64,000 nt of DNA from Paraburkholderia sacchari (GCF_000785435.2 NZ_JTDB02000010.1:62001-126000); one strand, 5' to 3'; counted from the stretch's first letter, positions 41,823-50,778 are shown. The notes: a model not told the origin generated them from the sequence alone. Numbers and translations are program-made.

Positions 41823-42788
41823 CTATCGAACCGAGAACGTCGTCTCAAATCGCGCGGCGAAGCGGTCGAAGTCGCTCTCGGGCAGATGGTTGATGCCACC
41901 CGCCCCGCGACGGCCGCCGCCCGTCGGGAACTCGCGACAAAATTCGTCCGCGCCTACCGCACTCCGACGCGGTACCCGAACACTCGCGGTGTAGCCGCCT
42001 CCGGATTTGACCGAGAGGATTGAAATTGCGCTCTCCGGAGACCCATGCATCAGTTCGTTCGCCAGCACGCCTATTGCTCGACGGGCCCACGCTTCATCCG
42101 GGAGAATGACGATCATGGCACCCGGTGCCTCGCGCGTCACGCCTACCCCTCGCGCACTTTCCATGTCGGCTCGGTACCCTTGCACCAATCTCTCGTATGC
42201 CGAGGAATCCACCACAAAGTCCAACGGGTCGTCGTACGGACGAATCTGTTCGGCAAGCTCAGCTGGATCGAAGTGGAGATCGCTAACCGATTCGCCGTAT
42301 GCGTTGTAGTTTAGGCAAATGCCAAGTGTCTCTAGAGACGCGAGCTTAGCATCCTCGAACCCAGCAGCAGTGCCCATCGCACGCCCCACCGCCGGCAGAC
42401 CATCGCCAAATGCCGCTGTCACTGCCCAGGCACTGAATCTTCCACCCAAAAACCGGTCGACGAGGATGCTCGTGCAGACGTCTACCGATAAATCGATGTG
42501 AGATGTCAACCCATCGTGGACCGGAATCTCACCAGCGTGATGGTGATCAAAATAAGTTACCTTTGCACCCACGTCGAGGAGTCTCAGCAGACCGGCCCGG
42601 TTCGAGTCCATTGAGATATCAAGCGCCGTTACGCTATCGCCTGCGGCAGCGCGTACTCGCTCCAGCAGTTTGATGTCGCGCTTGACGCCCGTGACAAACT
42701 CGGCTTGCTCTGGTCCCGACGCAAGCCGCAGTTGCTGAAGCGCACAGAGACCATCAGCGTCTCCGTTAAAAGCATAAATTTTCTTCAA
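41823..42788 (-). CDS. DHH-superfamily phosphoesterase (321 aa)
   Basis: Metal-dependent phosphoesterase fold. An early FNGDADGLCALQQL (residues 7-20), ALDISMDSN, the family triad YFDHHHAG (DHH at 81-83) and a C-terminal glycine-rich PTGGGRRGAGGINHLP like DHHA1 are all visible, so the catalytic core appears intact. Known relatives cleave oligonucleotides, cyclic dinucleotides or pAp (3'-phosphoadenosine 5'-phosphate). The start is a TTG at 42788 with AGGG 7 nt upstream. It is the last gene of the sulfotransferase operon; removal of pAp, the by-product of PAPS-dependent sulfotransferases, would make sense but is inference. Confidence 0.85.
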   Translation of the reverse strand: MKKIYAFNGDADGLCALQQLRLASGPEQAEFVTGVKRDIKLLERVRAAAGDSVTALDISMDSNRAGLLRLLDVGAKVTYFDHHHAGEIPVHDGLTSHIDLSVDVCTSILVDRFLGGRFSAWAVTAAFGDGLPAVGRAMGTAAGFEDAKLASLETLGICLNYNAYGESVSDLHFDPAELAEQIRPYDDPLDFVVDSSAYERLVQGYRADMESARGVGVTREAPGAMIVILPDEAWARRAIGVLANELMHGSPESAISILSVKSGGGYTASVRVPRRSAVGADEFCREFPTGGGRRGAGGINHLPESDFDRFAARFETTFSVR

Positions 42789-42841
42789 TTTTCACCCTCT
42801 GCCCTTCATCTACATTGCCGCCCCACCACTCGAACTCTGGC

Positions 42842-43318
42842 TCAAAGCGAGCGCGATGACGCATAAATGCGCTCTGCTTGCGCCTTCACGCCACGCGCGA
42901 TGCCGTCAAATCCTTGTTTGACCCAAGGACCAAAACTTTGCATGATCGAGTCCGCATTGACGCCCAAAAAGAGGTCTGTCGTGAAATACGCCGAGCGCTC
43001 GTCCCCCAATGCCTCGATATACTGATCGCGTCGCGCGGCATCCTTGGACTCGGCAGTGGGCCGTTGTTCCCAAGCGAGCAATTGGCCCGGCTCGTAAGCA
43101 ACGAGATGCTCAAAGACGTGAATCTCCGACCCAGGTTGGGCCGGATCGGGGATGTAAATATGGACCGGTTCGCCAAGCTTAAGCGTCGATTCGATTCGCA
43201 CCGTGTACGGATTCCATTCCTTGTAACGCGGCAGATCAACCAGCACATCCCAAACCACCGACGCCGGCGCATCAATTTCAACCCGAACCGACGTCACGAT
43301 ATTCTGCGCTTTGCTCAT
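42842..43318 (-). CDS. SRPBCC (START/polyketide-cyclase fold) protein (158 aa)
   Basis: Helix-grip hydrophobic-ligand-binding fold: VRVEIDAPASVVWDVLVDLP, then YKEWNPYTVRIE and a C-terminal helix PWVKQGFDGIARGVKAQAER. Members bind or transform hydrophobic ring compounds. GGAGG 7 nt before the ATG supports the start. It lies between the sulfotransferase (80 bp upstream) and the DHH phosphoesterase in one operon. Role in the pathway unknown; substrate binding or cyclisation are possibilities. Confidence 0.88.
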   Translation of the reverse strand: MSKAQNIVTSVRVEIDAPASVVWDVLVDLPRYKEWNPYTVRIESTLKLGEPVHIYIPDPAQPGSEIHVFEHLVAYEPGQLLAWEQRPTAESKDAARRDQYIEALGDERSAYFTTDLFLGVNADSIMQSFGPWVKQGFDGIARGVKAQAERIYASSRSL

Positions 43319-43397
43319 CGTGTCACCTCCAATGTGCTCTCAACTTTTGATGGATTTGTTTGCGTCCCTACCGAACGTCACCAGCTATTAAAACCGT

Positions 43398-44597
43398 TCA
43401 CACGGCTTCAGCCTTTTTCGCGGCTGAAAGCCTGGGCAGGATGTAGCGCTCGCGGTACGAAGCGAAGTCAGACTCAAGCTTCGATTTCGTCAAGGCCATT
43501 TTCTCCAGCGAATAGTCGTGCGGCGCGCGCTTGTCGCGGCTGCTCAATCCAATCCACTTCTGCATCCTCCCCCGGGCCTCATCGTCGAGTTCTACGCCAA
43601 GGAACGGATAGATTCGCTCAATGACTTCCATCGGGCGTGCCACCGCGTCCAGATACCAAACATCGAGGAAGAGCGAGTCCGACAACTCATCACGAACTCG
43701 AATTGCGTCCTTCAATCCTCGTGAAAATTTCGCACTCCACAGCGCAGCAGCTTCCGCTGGATTGGCATCATCGCTATACACACACCAGATCGTGTAAGCG
43801 AAGCTACTCATCGAGGGAATCGTCTCCAACGGATCCCGGTGCGTTTGGATAATCTTCGCGTCCGGAAACACTTTGAACAGGACATCCATTGCGTGTGTGT
43901 GGTGCGGTGCCTTGAGAATCCAGCGCTGCGCCACCTCACCTCGGCGACGCTTCTGCCATTGCAGAAATTGAAGCTGCCGTTTGAGGTATGTGTACGCCGG
44001 AGTCTGATCCTGCTCGCCCAACCACGCGGTGTAACCCGGAACATTGGCGTATGCATACATCGCGCTGAGGAAGGAGTGCTCCATCAATACAACTTCCTCG
44101 TCGGCCAACTCAGCGTCGAGCGGATGCATCGTCAACAAGTCCGGCATGGCCTCGACCATCATTTTCACTTCCGCCCGAGCTGCCGGAATGCGCGGGTCCT
44201 CGCCAGCCTCGGCCCCTGTATCGTCAAACGGAGCAGGAAATCGGACTTCCCACCACTTTGGCGTATAGAAGCGTGGGTCCTGAGCCAACACTCGATGCAG
44301 CATGGTCGTACCGGTGCGTGGCAAGCCAACGATAAACACGGGCTGCTCGATCGATTCTTGAAGAATCTCTGGATACCGACTCACATATTGTTCGAGCGTC
44401 AGCCGCGATGCCAGGCTCTCTACGAGTCTCTCACTGAAGAGACTCTTGCCCAGCCCCGAGAGCTTTCCTTCTTTATTGATCGACGCCAACAGTGCTTCGA
44501 GGGCCGGAAGGAAGCTCTTATCGCCAAAGTCGGTCAAGCCATCGCGGCGCTTGCTAGCAGCGGCGAGCAACGCCTCGGATTCGAGCGGAACTGTCAT
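43398..44597 (-). CDS. sulfotransferase, PAPS-dependent type (399 aa)
   Basis: Sulfotransferase_3-type enzyme transferring sulfonate from PAPS to a hydroxyl or similar group. The 5'-phosphosulfate loop is FIVGLPRTGTTMLHRVLAQD (PRTGTT at residues 93-98) and the 3'-phosphate-binding segment is IIQTHRDPLETIPSMSS (HRDP 253-256). The length of 399 aa is usual for this subgroup. It starts 1 nt after the stop of the DUF1214 gene and shares a boxed promoter with it. The island also encodes CysD and CysNC under the same type of box, so the cofactor supply is co-regulated. The acceptor substrate is unknown. Confidence 0.92.
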   Translation of the reverse strand: MTVPLESEALLAAASKRRDGLTDFGDKSFLPALEALLASINKEGKLSGLGKSLFSERLVESLASRLTLEQYVSRYPEILQESIEQPVFIVGLPRTGTTMLHRVLAQDPRFYTPKWWEVRFPAPFDDTGAEAGEDPRIPAARAEVKMMVEAMPDLLTMHPLDAELADEEVVLMEHSFLSAMYAYANVPGYTAWLGEQDQTPAYTYLKRQLQFLQWQKRRRGEVAQRWILKAPHHTHAMDVLFKVFPDAKIIQTHRDPLETIPSMSSFAYTIWCVYSDDANPAEAAALWSAKFSRGLKDAIRVRDELSDSLFLDVWYLDAVARPMEVIERIYPFLGVELDDEARGRMQKWIGLSSRDKRAPHDYSLEKMALTKSKLESDFASYRERYILPRLSAAKKAEAV

Positions 44598-44598
44598 A

Positions 44599-45708
44599 TT
44601 AGTTTCCCAATTTCAATGTTTGCAGCGCGACAACCTCTGTCTCCGGTTGAACGTGCTCATTTGCGCCAATCCACCGAAAACACATCGTTCCCCGCCGGTG
44701 ACCCGCCGTTTCCAGCCAATTTGCCGCTCCCGGATTCTCGTTCGCCAGCACTAGGGTCACACCACCGTTCTCGTCGTAGACTGCAGTCTCTTTGTTGATG
44801 CAGATGTCGAAATACCTGAAATCGAGTGACTCGAGCCAGTAATTCTGAATAACAAAATTCCAATAGTCACATTTTGGAATACGCGGAACTTTCACGACCA
44901 GTGCCTCGCCGTCTTTGAGTTCCCAGTACGCGTGGTAGTAAAAAATGTTGGGGTCACCACCCACCGCCTGACAGAGCTTTTGGTCCGCTGCCGGAAGTGT
45001 GTTTGGCCGGCTGAGATAGCTCTCCGCCCAATCGCAAAACATCCTCGATGTATTCTCGACAAACGTGCCGGCACGCAGGAGCTTTTCTGCAAAGATCGCG
45101 GGATTTAGCGGCTTAGGCCTTGCCTCCGTCGCCCCAATCCGTTCAATACGGATTTGCGCGGGCTGTTGCTGACGCCGTCGGGGAAGATACTGTCGGATCA
45201 GCAGTTGCGAAGTATCTTCGTCAAGCTTAAGCCAGTTGCCATGGCGTTCCTCCTTCGAGAGGATCAGCTCAAAACTGCCATCCGACTCGATGGTCATGTT
45301 TCGTGCTTCGATTAACCCGCTCGCTACGAGTCGCCCGTTGGTGTCGTATCCGCCGCGCTTCGTACTAAAGTTGATGTTCTTCGCGTCGTTCAGTGAACCT
45401 GTGACGCGATACTCATTTCTCCCGCTAATCAACGCAACCTGATAAAAGTTGTCGGGGTTGTCGGCGCCAATCTTCGCGGTCTCATGGGAGGGCACCATGA
45501 AGGTCGGAAAGTCAGCGTCACCGCTCTCCACCTGCATTTCAAGAGCGATACGCGTTAGCCGGCTGAGGTAACGATAACCTTCCGCGCGATCGAATAGATT
45601 ATCTGGTGCCTCTGACCTTAGAATTTGATTTCCGGCACGCTTGAGCGTGTCGCAGAATTGCTCCCAGACACGATCAAGCTCAGGCGAATCTTGATGAACC
45701 GTCGACAT
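44599..45708 (-). CDS. DUF1214-domain protein (369 aa)
   Basis: The C-terminal ~100 residues carry the DUF1214 pattern (CDYWNFVIQNYWLESLDF; GGVTLVLANENPG; ANWLETAGHRRGTMCFRWI); the N-terminal part (FCDTLKRAGNQILRSEAPD) is typical of the long form found in catabolic clusters. The start at 45708 (MSTVHQDSPELD) has GGAGAG upstream and lies downstream of box 4; the ATG at 45771 is rejected because it overlaps the box. First gene of the operon DUF1214-sulfotransferase-SRPBCC-DHH. Biochemical role unknown. Confidence 0.87.
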   Translation of the reverse strand: MSTVHQDSPELDRVWEQFCDTLKRAGNQILRSEAPDNLFDRAEGYRYLSRLTRIALEMQVESGDADFPTFMVPSHETAKIGADNPDNFYQVALISGRNEYRVTGSLNDAKNINFSTKRGGYDTNGRLVASGLIEARNMTIESDGSFELILSKEERHGNWLKLDEDTSQLLIRQYLPRRRQQQPAQIRIERIGATEARPKPLNPAIFAEKLLRAGTFVENTSRMFCDWAESYLSRPNTLPAADQKLCQAVGGDPNIFYYHAYWELKDGEALVVKVPRIPKCDYWNFVIQNYWLESLDFRYFDICINKETAVYDENGGVTLVLANENPGAANWLETAGHRRGTMCFRWIGANEHVQPETEVVALQTLKLGN

Positions 45709-45742
45709 GCGGCGCTCTCCCGGCGAAGTTTTTCGATAAGAC

Positions 45743-45786
45743 AGCTTACGACCGGGCATCGGCGAATTCATCGTCTCTTCGGACTA
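45743..45786 (-). promoter_or_regulatory. island box 4: LuxR-type activator site plus -10 (for DUF1214-sulfotransferase operon)
   Basis: On the minus strand TAGTCCGAAGAGACGATG (45786-45769), then 21 nt after the GAT the hexamer TAAGCT (45748-45743); predicted transcription start near 45736, about 28 nt before the DUF1214 start codon. Confidence 0.75.
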
Positions 45787-45820
45787 TGAATTCGCCGCAA
45801 TCAAAGCAGCGATGCAAACA

Positions 45821-46885
45821 TCAGGCAGTCGTGACCGCTGGCTGAGACTCTGCGTTCAACGCAGTACCGCGCGCGCGGGCCATATCGAGAGCCGTGTCCT
45901 CGATCATGTCCTCCTGCCCGCCTACCATCCCCTTACGGCCCAGCTCCATCAGGATGTCGCGTGCCGGCACCTTGTACTTTGCTTCCGCGCGTTTCGCGAA
46001 AAGCAGGAACGAGGAATAGACCCCCGCATATCCCAAAGTAAGGGCATCACGGTCAATCCTGACCATGTGATCCATCATCGGGAGAACGATGTCTTCCGCG
46101 ACATCCATAATTCGATATAGATCAACGCCAGTCTCGATCTCCATCCGGTTGCAGACCGCGACGAATACCTCAAGCGGCGTGTTTCCAGCTCCGGCGCCAA
46201 GGCCGTTGGTGGATCCATCGATACGGGTCGCCCCCGCTTCCACAGCGGCCAACGAGTTGGCAATCCCCATTGCCATATTATGATGGCCGTGAAAACCAAT
46301 CTCCGTATCACTCTTCAATGCGCCCCGGAGTGCCGCGATTCTTTCCGTAACATCGTCAGGCAGCATGTAACCGGCGGAGTCCGTGACATAGACACAATTC
46401 GCACCGTACGATTCCATCAGAAGCGCTTGCTCGACAAGCTTCTTTGCCGGGATCATGTGCGCCATCATGAGAAACCCGACCGTATCCATTTCTAGCTTTC
46501 GAGCAAGATTGATGTGCTGCTCAGATACGTCGGCCTCAGTGCAATGCGTCGCGATACGGATCGTGTGTACGCCAAGATCCTTCGCCATTCGCAGGTGGTC
46601 AACTGTGCCGATGCCAGGAAGCAGGAGGGCCGACGCCTTCGCGCGCTTTAAGGTCGGCACCACGGCCTTGAGGTATTCCTCATCCGTATGAAGCGGAAAC
46701 CCGTAGTTAACCGACGAGCCGCCCAAACCGTCGCCATGGGTCACTTCCAGCAGCGGCATTCCGGCTTCGTCCAGGCCGTTGGCTACTGCCTGCATCTGCG
46801 CAAGCGTAATCTGATGCCGTTTTGGATGCATCCCGTCACGCAGCGTGTTGTCGTGCAACGTGATCTTCTTTCCCTTGAGGTTCAT
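45821..46885 (-). CDS. dmpG: 4-hydroxy-2-oxovalerate aldolase, DmpG type (354 aa)
   Basis: Class II aldolase splitting 4-hydroxy-2-oxoacids to pyruvate plus an aldehyde, the penultimate step of meta-cleavage pathways. TIM-barrel signature TLRDGMHPKRHQ holds Arg16, Asp17 and His20, and GFHGHHN (His199, His201) supplies the metal ligands. The C-terminal domain (YSSFLLFAKRAEAKYKVPAR; GGQEDMIEDTALDMA) binds the partner dehydrogenase. It lies 17 bp after the acylating dehydrogenase gene, consistent with the known DmpFG channelling complex. Last gene of the operon starting at 50378. Confidence 0.96.
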   Translation of the reverse strand: MNLKGKKITLHDNTLRDGMHPKRHQITLAQMQAVANGLDEAGMPLLEVTHGDGLGGSSVNYGFPLHTDEEYLKAVVPTLKRAKASALLLPGIGTVDHLRMAKDLGVHTIRIATHCTEADVSEQHINLARKLEMDTVGFLMMAHMIPAKKLVEQALLMESYGANCVYVTDSAGYMLPDDVTERIAALRGALKSDTEIGFHGHHNMAMGIANSLAAVEAGATRIDGSTNGLGAGAGNTPLEVFVAVCNRMEIETGVDLYRIMDVAEDIVLPMMDHMVRIDRDALTLGYAGVYSSFLLFAKRAEAKYKVPARDILMELGRKGMVGGQEDMIEDTALDMARARGTALNAESQPAVTTA

Positions 46886-46902
46886 CTGTATCTCCGGTCA
46901 GA

Positions 46903-47814
46903 CTAGTTCGCGACGGCTTCAAGAGTCAGGGAACCCTTGACGATCTCTTCGGCAAACATCTCGGCCGTCCTGGCGGCGGCTGCGGTCATGATGTCGAGAT
47001 TGCCGGCGTACTTCGGCAAATAGTCCCCCAGCCCCTCGACTTCCATATAGATGGATACGCGCTTTCCATCGAAGATCGGTCCGTTCTTCAACCGATAACC
47101 CGGCACATATTTCTGGACTTCCGTGACCATCTCCTGCACCGATCGAGTGATCGCCGCCTGATCAGGCTCCGACTCCGTCAGGCAGTGAATTGTGTCTCGC
47201 ATAATCAGCGGCGGCTCGGCCGGGTTAATGACGATGATTGCCTTCCCCTCCTTCGCGCCGCCAACGCTCGAGACCGCGCTAGCGGTTGTACGCGTGAACT
47301 CATCGATATTCTTTCGAGTCCCCGGTCCAACCGACCGAGACGAGACTGTGGCGACAATTTCCCCATAAGAAACGGGCTGTACCCGCGAGACGGCCGCAAC
47401 CATCGGGATGGTTGCTTGGCCGCCACAAGTCACCATGTTCACGTTCATCTCGCCGGTACCGAGGTGCGCCTTCAAGTTAACAGGCGGCACGCAGAATGGC
47501 CCAATCGCAGCAGGGGTGAGGTCAATCATCATGACGCCCAGCGCGTTTAGCTTGCGCGTATTTTCCGCGTGCACGTAGGCCGACGTCGCATCGAATGCAA
47601 TCTGGATTTCGTCCGCCGCAACATGCGGCAACAGTCCGTCAACGCCGTCAGATGTGGTTTTTAACCCAAGCTCTCTCGCGCGCGCCAGCCCCTCTGACGC
47701 AGCGTCGATACCCACCATCCAGACCGGCTCAAGCCACTCACTACGCCGCAGCTTATAAAGTAGGTCAGTCCCAATGTTTCCAGGCCCGATAAGGGCACAT
47801 TTGATCTTTCGCAC
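46903..47814 (-). CDS. dmpF: acetaldehyde dehydrogenase (acylating), DmpF/MhpF type (303 aa)
   Basis: NAD- and CoA-dependent oxidation of acetaldehyde or propanal to the acyl-CoA, the last step of the meta branch. NAD-binding ALIGPGNIGTDLLYKL at residues ~7-22 and catalytic Cys130 in NMVTCGGQATIP are present; SSRSVGPGTRKNIDEFTRTT is a conserved family segment. The length is slightly below the usual ~310 aa but complete. It forms a channelling complex with the aldolase encoded next. Confidence 0.96.
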   Translation of the reverse strand: MRKIKCALIGPGNIGTDLLYKLRRSEWLEPVWMVGIDAASEGLARARELGLKTTSDGVDGLLPHVAADEIQIAFDATSAYVHAENTRKLNALGVMMIDLTPAAIGPFCVPPVNLKAHLGTGEMNVNMVTCGGQATIPMVAAVSRVQPVSYGEIVATVSSRSVGPGTRKNIDEFTRTTASAVSSVGGAKEGKAIIVINPAEPPLIMRDTIHCLTESEPDQAAITRSVQEMVTEVQKYVPGYRLKNGPIFDGKRVSIYMEVEGLGDYLPKYAGNLDIMTAAAARTAEMFAEEIVKGSLTLEAVAN

Positions 47815-47866
47815 GCTTCAATCTCCTATCTGCCTTCGTGAAACTCCAAGAGCTCGCTCCCGTTCT

Positions 47867-48658
47867 TTAGTCGACGAAGGCCACCGAGGCTGAGCCGATG
47901 CCAGAAATCGTCAACTCGAATCGATCGCCAACTTGAGCCGGGATCAATGGCACAAGGGAACCCGATAGAATCGTCTCTCCTGCAAGAAATGGGATACCGA
48001 ACTGTCCGAGTGTATTGGCCAGCCAAGCTACCGCTTCGGCTGGGTGCCCCTGTACTGCACTCCCGAGACCGGAAGCCACGCGCTCCCCATTTCTGTACAT
48101 CTCGAGATTGACATTCGGCAAATCGACACTTCGAGGATCGACGCGGTCCACGCCGAGCACGAAGACACCACACGACGCGTTGTCTGCGACAGTGTCCTGG
48201 ATCTTGATCTTCCAGTCGTCGATACGGGAATCGACGATCTCAAAACAAGGAAGCACGGCCTCCGTCGCGTCCAGCACATCCTCGCGCGTGATATTTCGGC
48301 TAATCAAATCTTCCTTTAACACGAAGGCAATCTCGCCCTCGGCACGAGGCTGTATGAGACCCGTCTTGGAAAAGCTGATTTCGGCGCCGTTCTCGAATCG
48401 CATCGCATCCGTGAGAAAGCCGAAGTCCGGCTGATGCACGTTCAGCATCTTCTGAACCGCCTCGCTCGTCACGCCAATCTTCTTCCCGACAACCAGTTCG
48501 CTCGCACCTCTCCTAAGTTCCAGCAGATGGGCGGATACGTGATACGCGTCCTCGATGGTCATGTCGGGGTACCGCTGACTGAGTGGACTAACTGTCGAGC
48601 GGTTGCGAAGCGCATGAAACAGCTCATCTCCGAGGCTGCGTATTAGATTGAGTTCCAT
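47867..48658 (-). CDS. 2-keto-4-pentenoate hydratase family enzyme (263 aa)
   Basis: Hydrates 2-hydroxypenta-2,4-dienoate or its alkyl homologues to 4-hydroxy-2-oxoacids (MhpD/DmpE/TesE family, fumarylacetoacetase fold). Visible family features: VVGKKIGVTSEAVQKMLNV, QPDFGFLTDAM, metal-binding region RAEGEIAFVLKEDL and EIVDSRIDDWKIKIQDTVAD. Length normal. It lies between the C-C hydrolase (10 bp upstream) and the acylating dehydrogenase, giving the standard lower meta order. Confidence 0.94.
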   Translation of the reverse strand: MELNLIRSLGDELFHALRNRSTVSPLSQRYPDMTIEDAYHVSAHLLELRRGASELVVGKKIGVTSEAVQKMLNVHQPDFGFLTDAMRFENGAEISFSKTGLIQPRAEGEIAFVLKEDLISRNITREDVLDATEAVLPCFEIVDSRIDDWKIKIQDTVADNASCGVFVLGVDRVDPRSVDLPNVNLEMYRNGERVASGLGSAVQGHPAEAVAWLANTLGQFGIPFLAGETILSGSLVPLIPAQVGDRFELTISGIGSASVAFVD

Positions 48659-48668
48659 GTCGGCCCCG

Positions 48669-49496
48669 TCACGCGGTAGTGAGAAATTCGATACACGTCT
48701 TGTTGAAAAGGTCGCGGTGTTCCACCATGACCCAGTGCCCGCAGCGGTTCGTGATCACGAACCTCGTATCGGCGCAGCGCTCCAGAACTTTCAGCGCACC
48801 ACTCGCAGGGCAAAACTTGTCGTCACTGCCCCAGAATCCTAGTACCGGACATCGAATTTCATGGAGTCTCTCCACAAGATTCGGCACGCGCATTGTGGCC
48901 AGTACGCTCTTCGGTTGCATCTCGCATACGGGAACCCGCTCGTCGAGGAGTTCGTCGGTAACATGGACCGGGTCATACACCAGAATTGAGAGCAGTCGAC
49001 GCATCCCTTCCCGATCGAGGACACCCGTTGCGAAGTCCGACATCATTCGCTGGATGCCCTCCATTTGGAAATAGACTTCGCGTTCTTCCAGTCCACCAGG
49101 TCCCATCAGAATTAGTCGCTGAACCGCTTCTGGCCGATCCAACGCGTACTTCAGTGCGATGGCTCCCCCAAGTGAGTTCCCGACCAAAACACACCGTGTA
49201 ACGTCCAATGCATCGAGGAACTCACGCAATACACCGACGAAGTAGTCTAGAACGTACTCAACATCGTCTGGCTTGGATGACAGTCCGTAACCCGGTAGGT
49301 CAGGGACGAGCACGCGAAATCCCTCGTTCGCAAATACCGGGTAATTTCCTTTGAAATTACTGTAGCCGCTCGCGCCCGGCCCGCTGCCATGGATGAATAC
49401 CACCGTTTCGCCCACGCCACTATCTTGATAGTGGATATCAAGCCCACTCGGGGTTCGCACATACTTCCCCTTCGGAATCGGGGTATTCTCGTTCAT
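48669..49496 (-). CDS. meta-cleavage product C-C hydrolase, alpha/beta fold (275 aa)
   Basis: Hydrolase of ring-fission products (BphD/TesD/HsaD group). HGSGPGASGYSNFKGNYPVF (residues 36-55) is the characteristic oxyanion loop; the nucleophile is Ser108 in VGNSLGGAIAL, the acid lies in GFWGSDDKFCP and the catalytic His in RCGHWVMVEH. The start at 49496 (MNENTPIPKG) has GGAG 6 nt upstream; the TTG 12 nt earlier is less likely. Second gene of the operon. The extradiol dioxygenase that would make its substrate is not in this window. Confidence 0.94.
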   Translation of the reverse strand: MNENTPIPKGKYVRTPSGLDIHYQDSGVGETVVFIHGSGPGASGYSNFKGNYPVFANEGFRVLVPDLPGYGLSSKPDDVEYVLDYFVGVLREFLDALDVTRCVLVGNSLGGAIALKYALDRPEAVQRLILMGPGGLEEREVYFQMEGIQRMMSDFATGVLDREGMRRLLSILVYDPVHVTDELLDERVPVCEMQPKSVLATMRVPNLVERLHEIRCPVLGFWGSDDKFCPASGALKVLERCADTRFVITNRCGHWVMVEHRDLFNKTCIEFLTTA

Positions 49497-49586
49497 CAGA
49501 GACTCCAAACCACTTCGCAGTAGAGATTCTCCAGCGCAAGCAAAGAAGAACCTCTATCGAGATCAACTCAGGGTGCGGCGCCCGTC

Positions 49587-50378
49587 TTATGGCGCCATGA
49601 ATTCGCCGCCGTTCACGTCGAGCAGTGCTCCCGTGACCGCCATCGAGTAGTCCGACGCCAAGAACAACGCGGCCTTAGCACAATCATCGTCTGTCGGAAT
49701 TCGCCTAACAGGAATATTGGCAGCGACATTGTTGATCAGTGTCTCAAGCGGCACACCTTGCTCTTTCGAGTACTGCTTCATCCAGCTCTCGGTAGGCGTC
49801 CCCCACATCCACCCCATCGCCGCTGTATTCACGCGAATGCCGTACTTACCCAGTTCCGCAGCAAGATGCTTCGCGGCAACGGCAATCGCCCCCTTGGAAG
49901 ACGCATAGCTCGCGTTACCCCAGGGCTTTCGCGTCACCATCGAACTGATCATGACAATTGAACCGCCGCCCTGCTGTTTCATATGAGGCACCGCCGCTTG
50001 CGTCAACTGCAGCGTCCCGAGGACATTGGTATCAAACACGCTGCGCCAACCAGGCAGGTTAGCCTCCTCGAAAGTCTCAGCGACATCACCAGGTGTGTAG
50101 GCGCTATTGATCAGTGCGTCGACTCGACCAAAGCGTTCCACGGTTTGGGAAATCAAATTCTCGCACTGATCCGGTTTCGAGATGTCCGTCGGTACCTTGA
50201 GCACCTCCGCCGCACGTACTCGCTCTCGGATGGCTTGCTCGGCCTGATCCAGCTTCTCCGCACCACGAGCGGCTAAGACGACACCCTTTGCCCCCTCTTC
50301 CGCCGCAAGCAATGCGAGCTTGATCCCAAGCCCCGGGCCGATCCCCGAGATCACAACAACCTTGTCCTTAAGTAGCAT
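49587..50378 (-). CDS. SDR-family oxidoreductase (263 aa)
   Basis: Short-chain dehydrogenase with glycine motif SGIGPGLG, a NSAYTPGD segment in place of the usual NNAG, catalytic Ser in MISSMVTRK and YASSKGA (YxxxK). A long insertion (WMWGTPTESWMKQYSKEQGV) precedes the C-terminal region, as in SDRs acting on polycyclic alcohols. First gene of the meta-cleavage operon, directly behind box 5. The substrate is probably an upstream pathway intermediate (inference). Confidence 0.92.
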   Translation of the reverse strand: MLLKDKVVVISGIGPGLGIKLALLAAEEGAKGVVLAARGAEKLDQAEQAIRERVRAAEVLKVPTDISKPDQCENLISQTVERFGRVDALINSAYTPGDVAETFEEANLPGWRSVFDTNVLGTLQLTQAAVPHMKQQGGGSIVMISSMVTRKPWGNASYASSKGAIAVAAKHLAAELGKYGIRVNTAAMGWMWGTPTESWMKQYSKEQGVPLETLINNVAANIPVRRIPTDDDCAKAALFLASDYSMAVTGALLDVNGGEFMAP

Positions 50379-50411
50379 TTGGCGTATTTCCCCTGTTTGT
50401 CAGCGAGTACA

Positions 50412-50455
50412 ACAATACAAAGGGGACGCGCTATTCTCATCGTCCTTTTGGACTA
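50412..50455 (-). promoter_or_regulatory. island box 5: LuxR-type activator site plus -10 (for meta-cleavage operon)
   Basis: On the minus strand TAGTCCAAAAGGACGATG (50455-50438), perfectly palindromic in the core GTCC-N4-GGAC, then 21 nt after the GAT the hexamer TATTGT (50417-50412). Predicted transcription start near 50405, 27 nt before the SDR start. Confidence 0.78.
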
Positions 50456-50734
50456 AGGTCGTCTACCACACGATCGCACTGCCATTTTGCTCGAGATTAA
50501 TCAGGCGACAGGCGCACAAAGACGCACGCGCATACCCTTCGTCGCAAGATTCGCCATTGCAAGGGGAGTAAATGCGGCCATGGTGCCCATGGTTGATCTT
50601 CTAATACCTTCACTTTTTGTTCCACAAGCGATGACGGTAAGTCGAAAGGTGAAGAAGAACGCCGTATTGGCGCCCCTCCTTACACCGCCTCGCAGCGACA
50701 AACACGAACAGCCTCCACCCTAGTAGAACACCCT

Positions 50735-50778
50735 TAGTCTAACCGGACGATGTGCACCTTCGGGCGGACATCTACTCT
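50735..50778 (+). promoter_or_regulatory. island box 6: LuxR-type activator site plus -10 (for SDR 50949)
   Basis: TAGTCTAACCGGACGATG (50735-50752), then after 21 nt from the GAT the hexamer TACTCT (50773-50778). Divergent from box 5, 280 bp away. The ~160-bp leader before 50949 ends in a very AT-rich stretch (50870-50940). The interval 50456-50734 holds no gene I can support. Confidence 0.72.

Noticed and set aside
45709..45771. N-terminal extension of the DUF1214 protein to ATG 45771
   Set aside because: This ATG lies within the promoter box and upstream of the predicted transcription start; MSTVHQ at 45708 has the better ribosome site.
46890..46907. Weak box-like sequence between aldolase and acylating dehydrogenase genes
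   Set aside because: It overlaps the stop of the dehydrogenase gene inside an operon and lacks the ATCGTC half.
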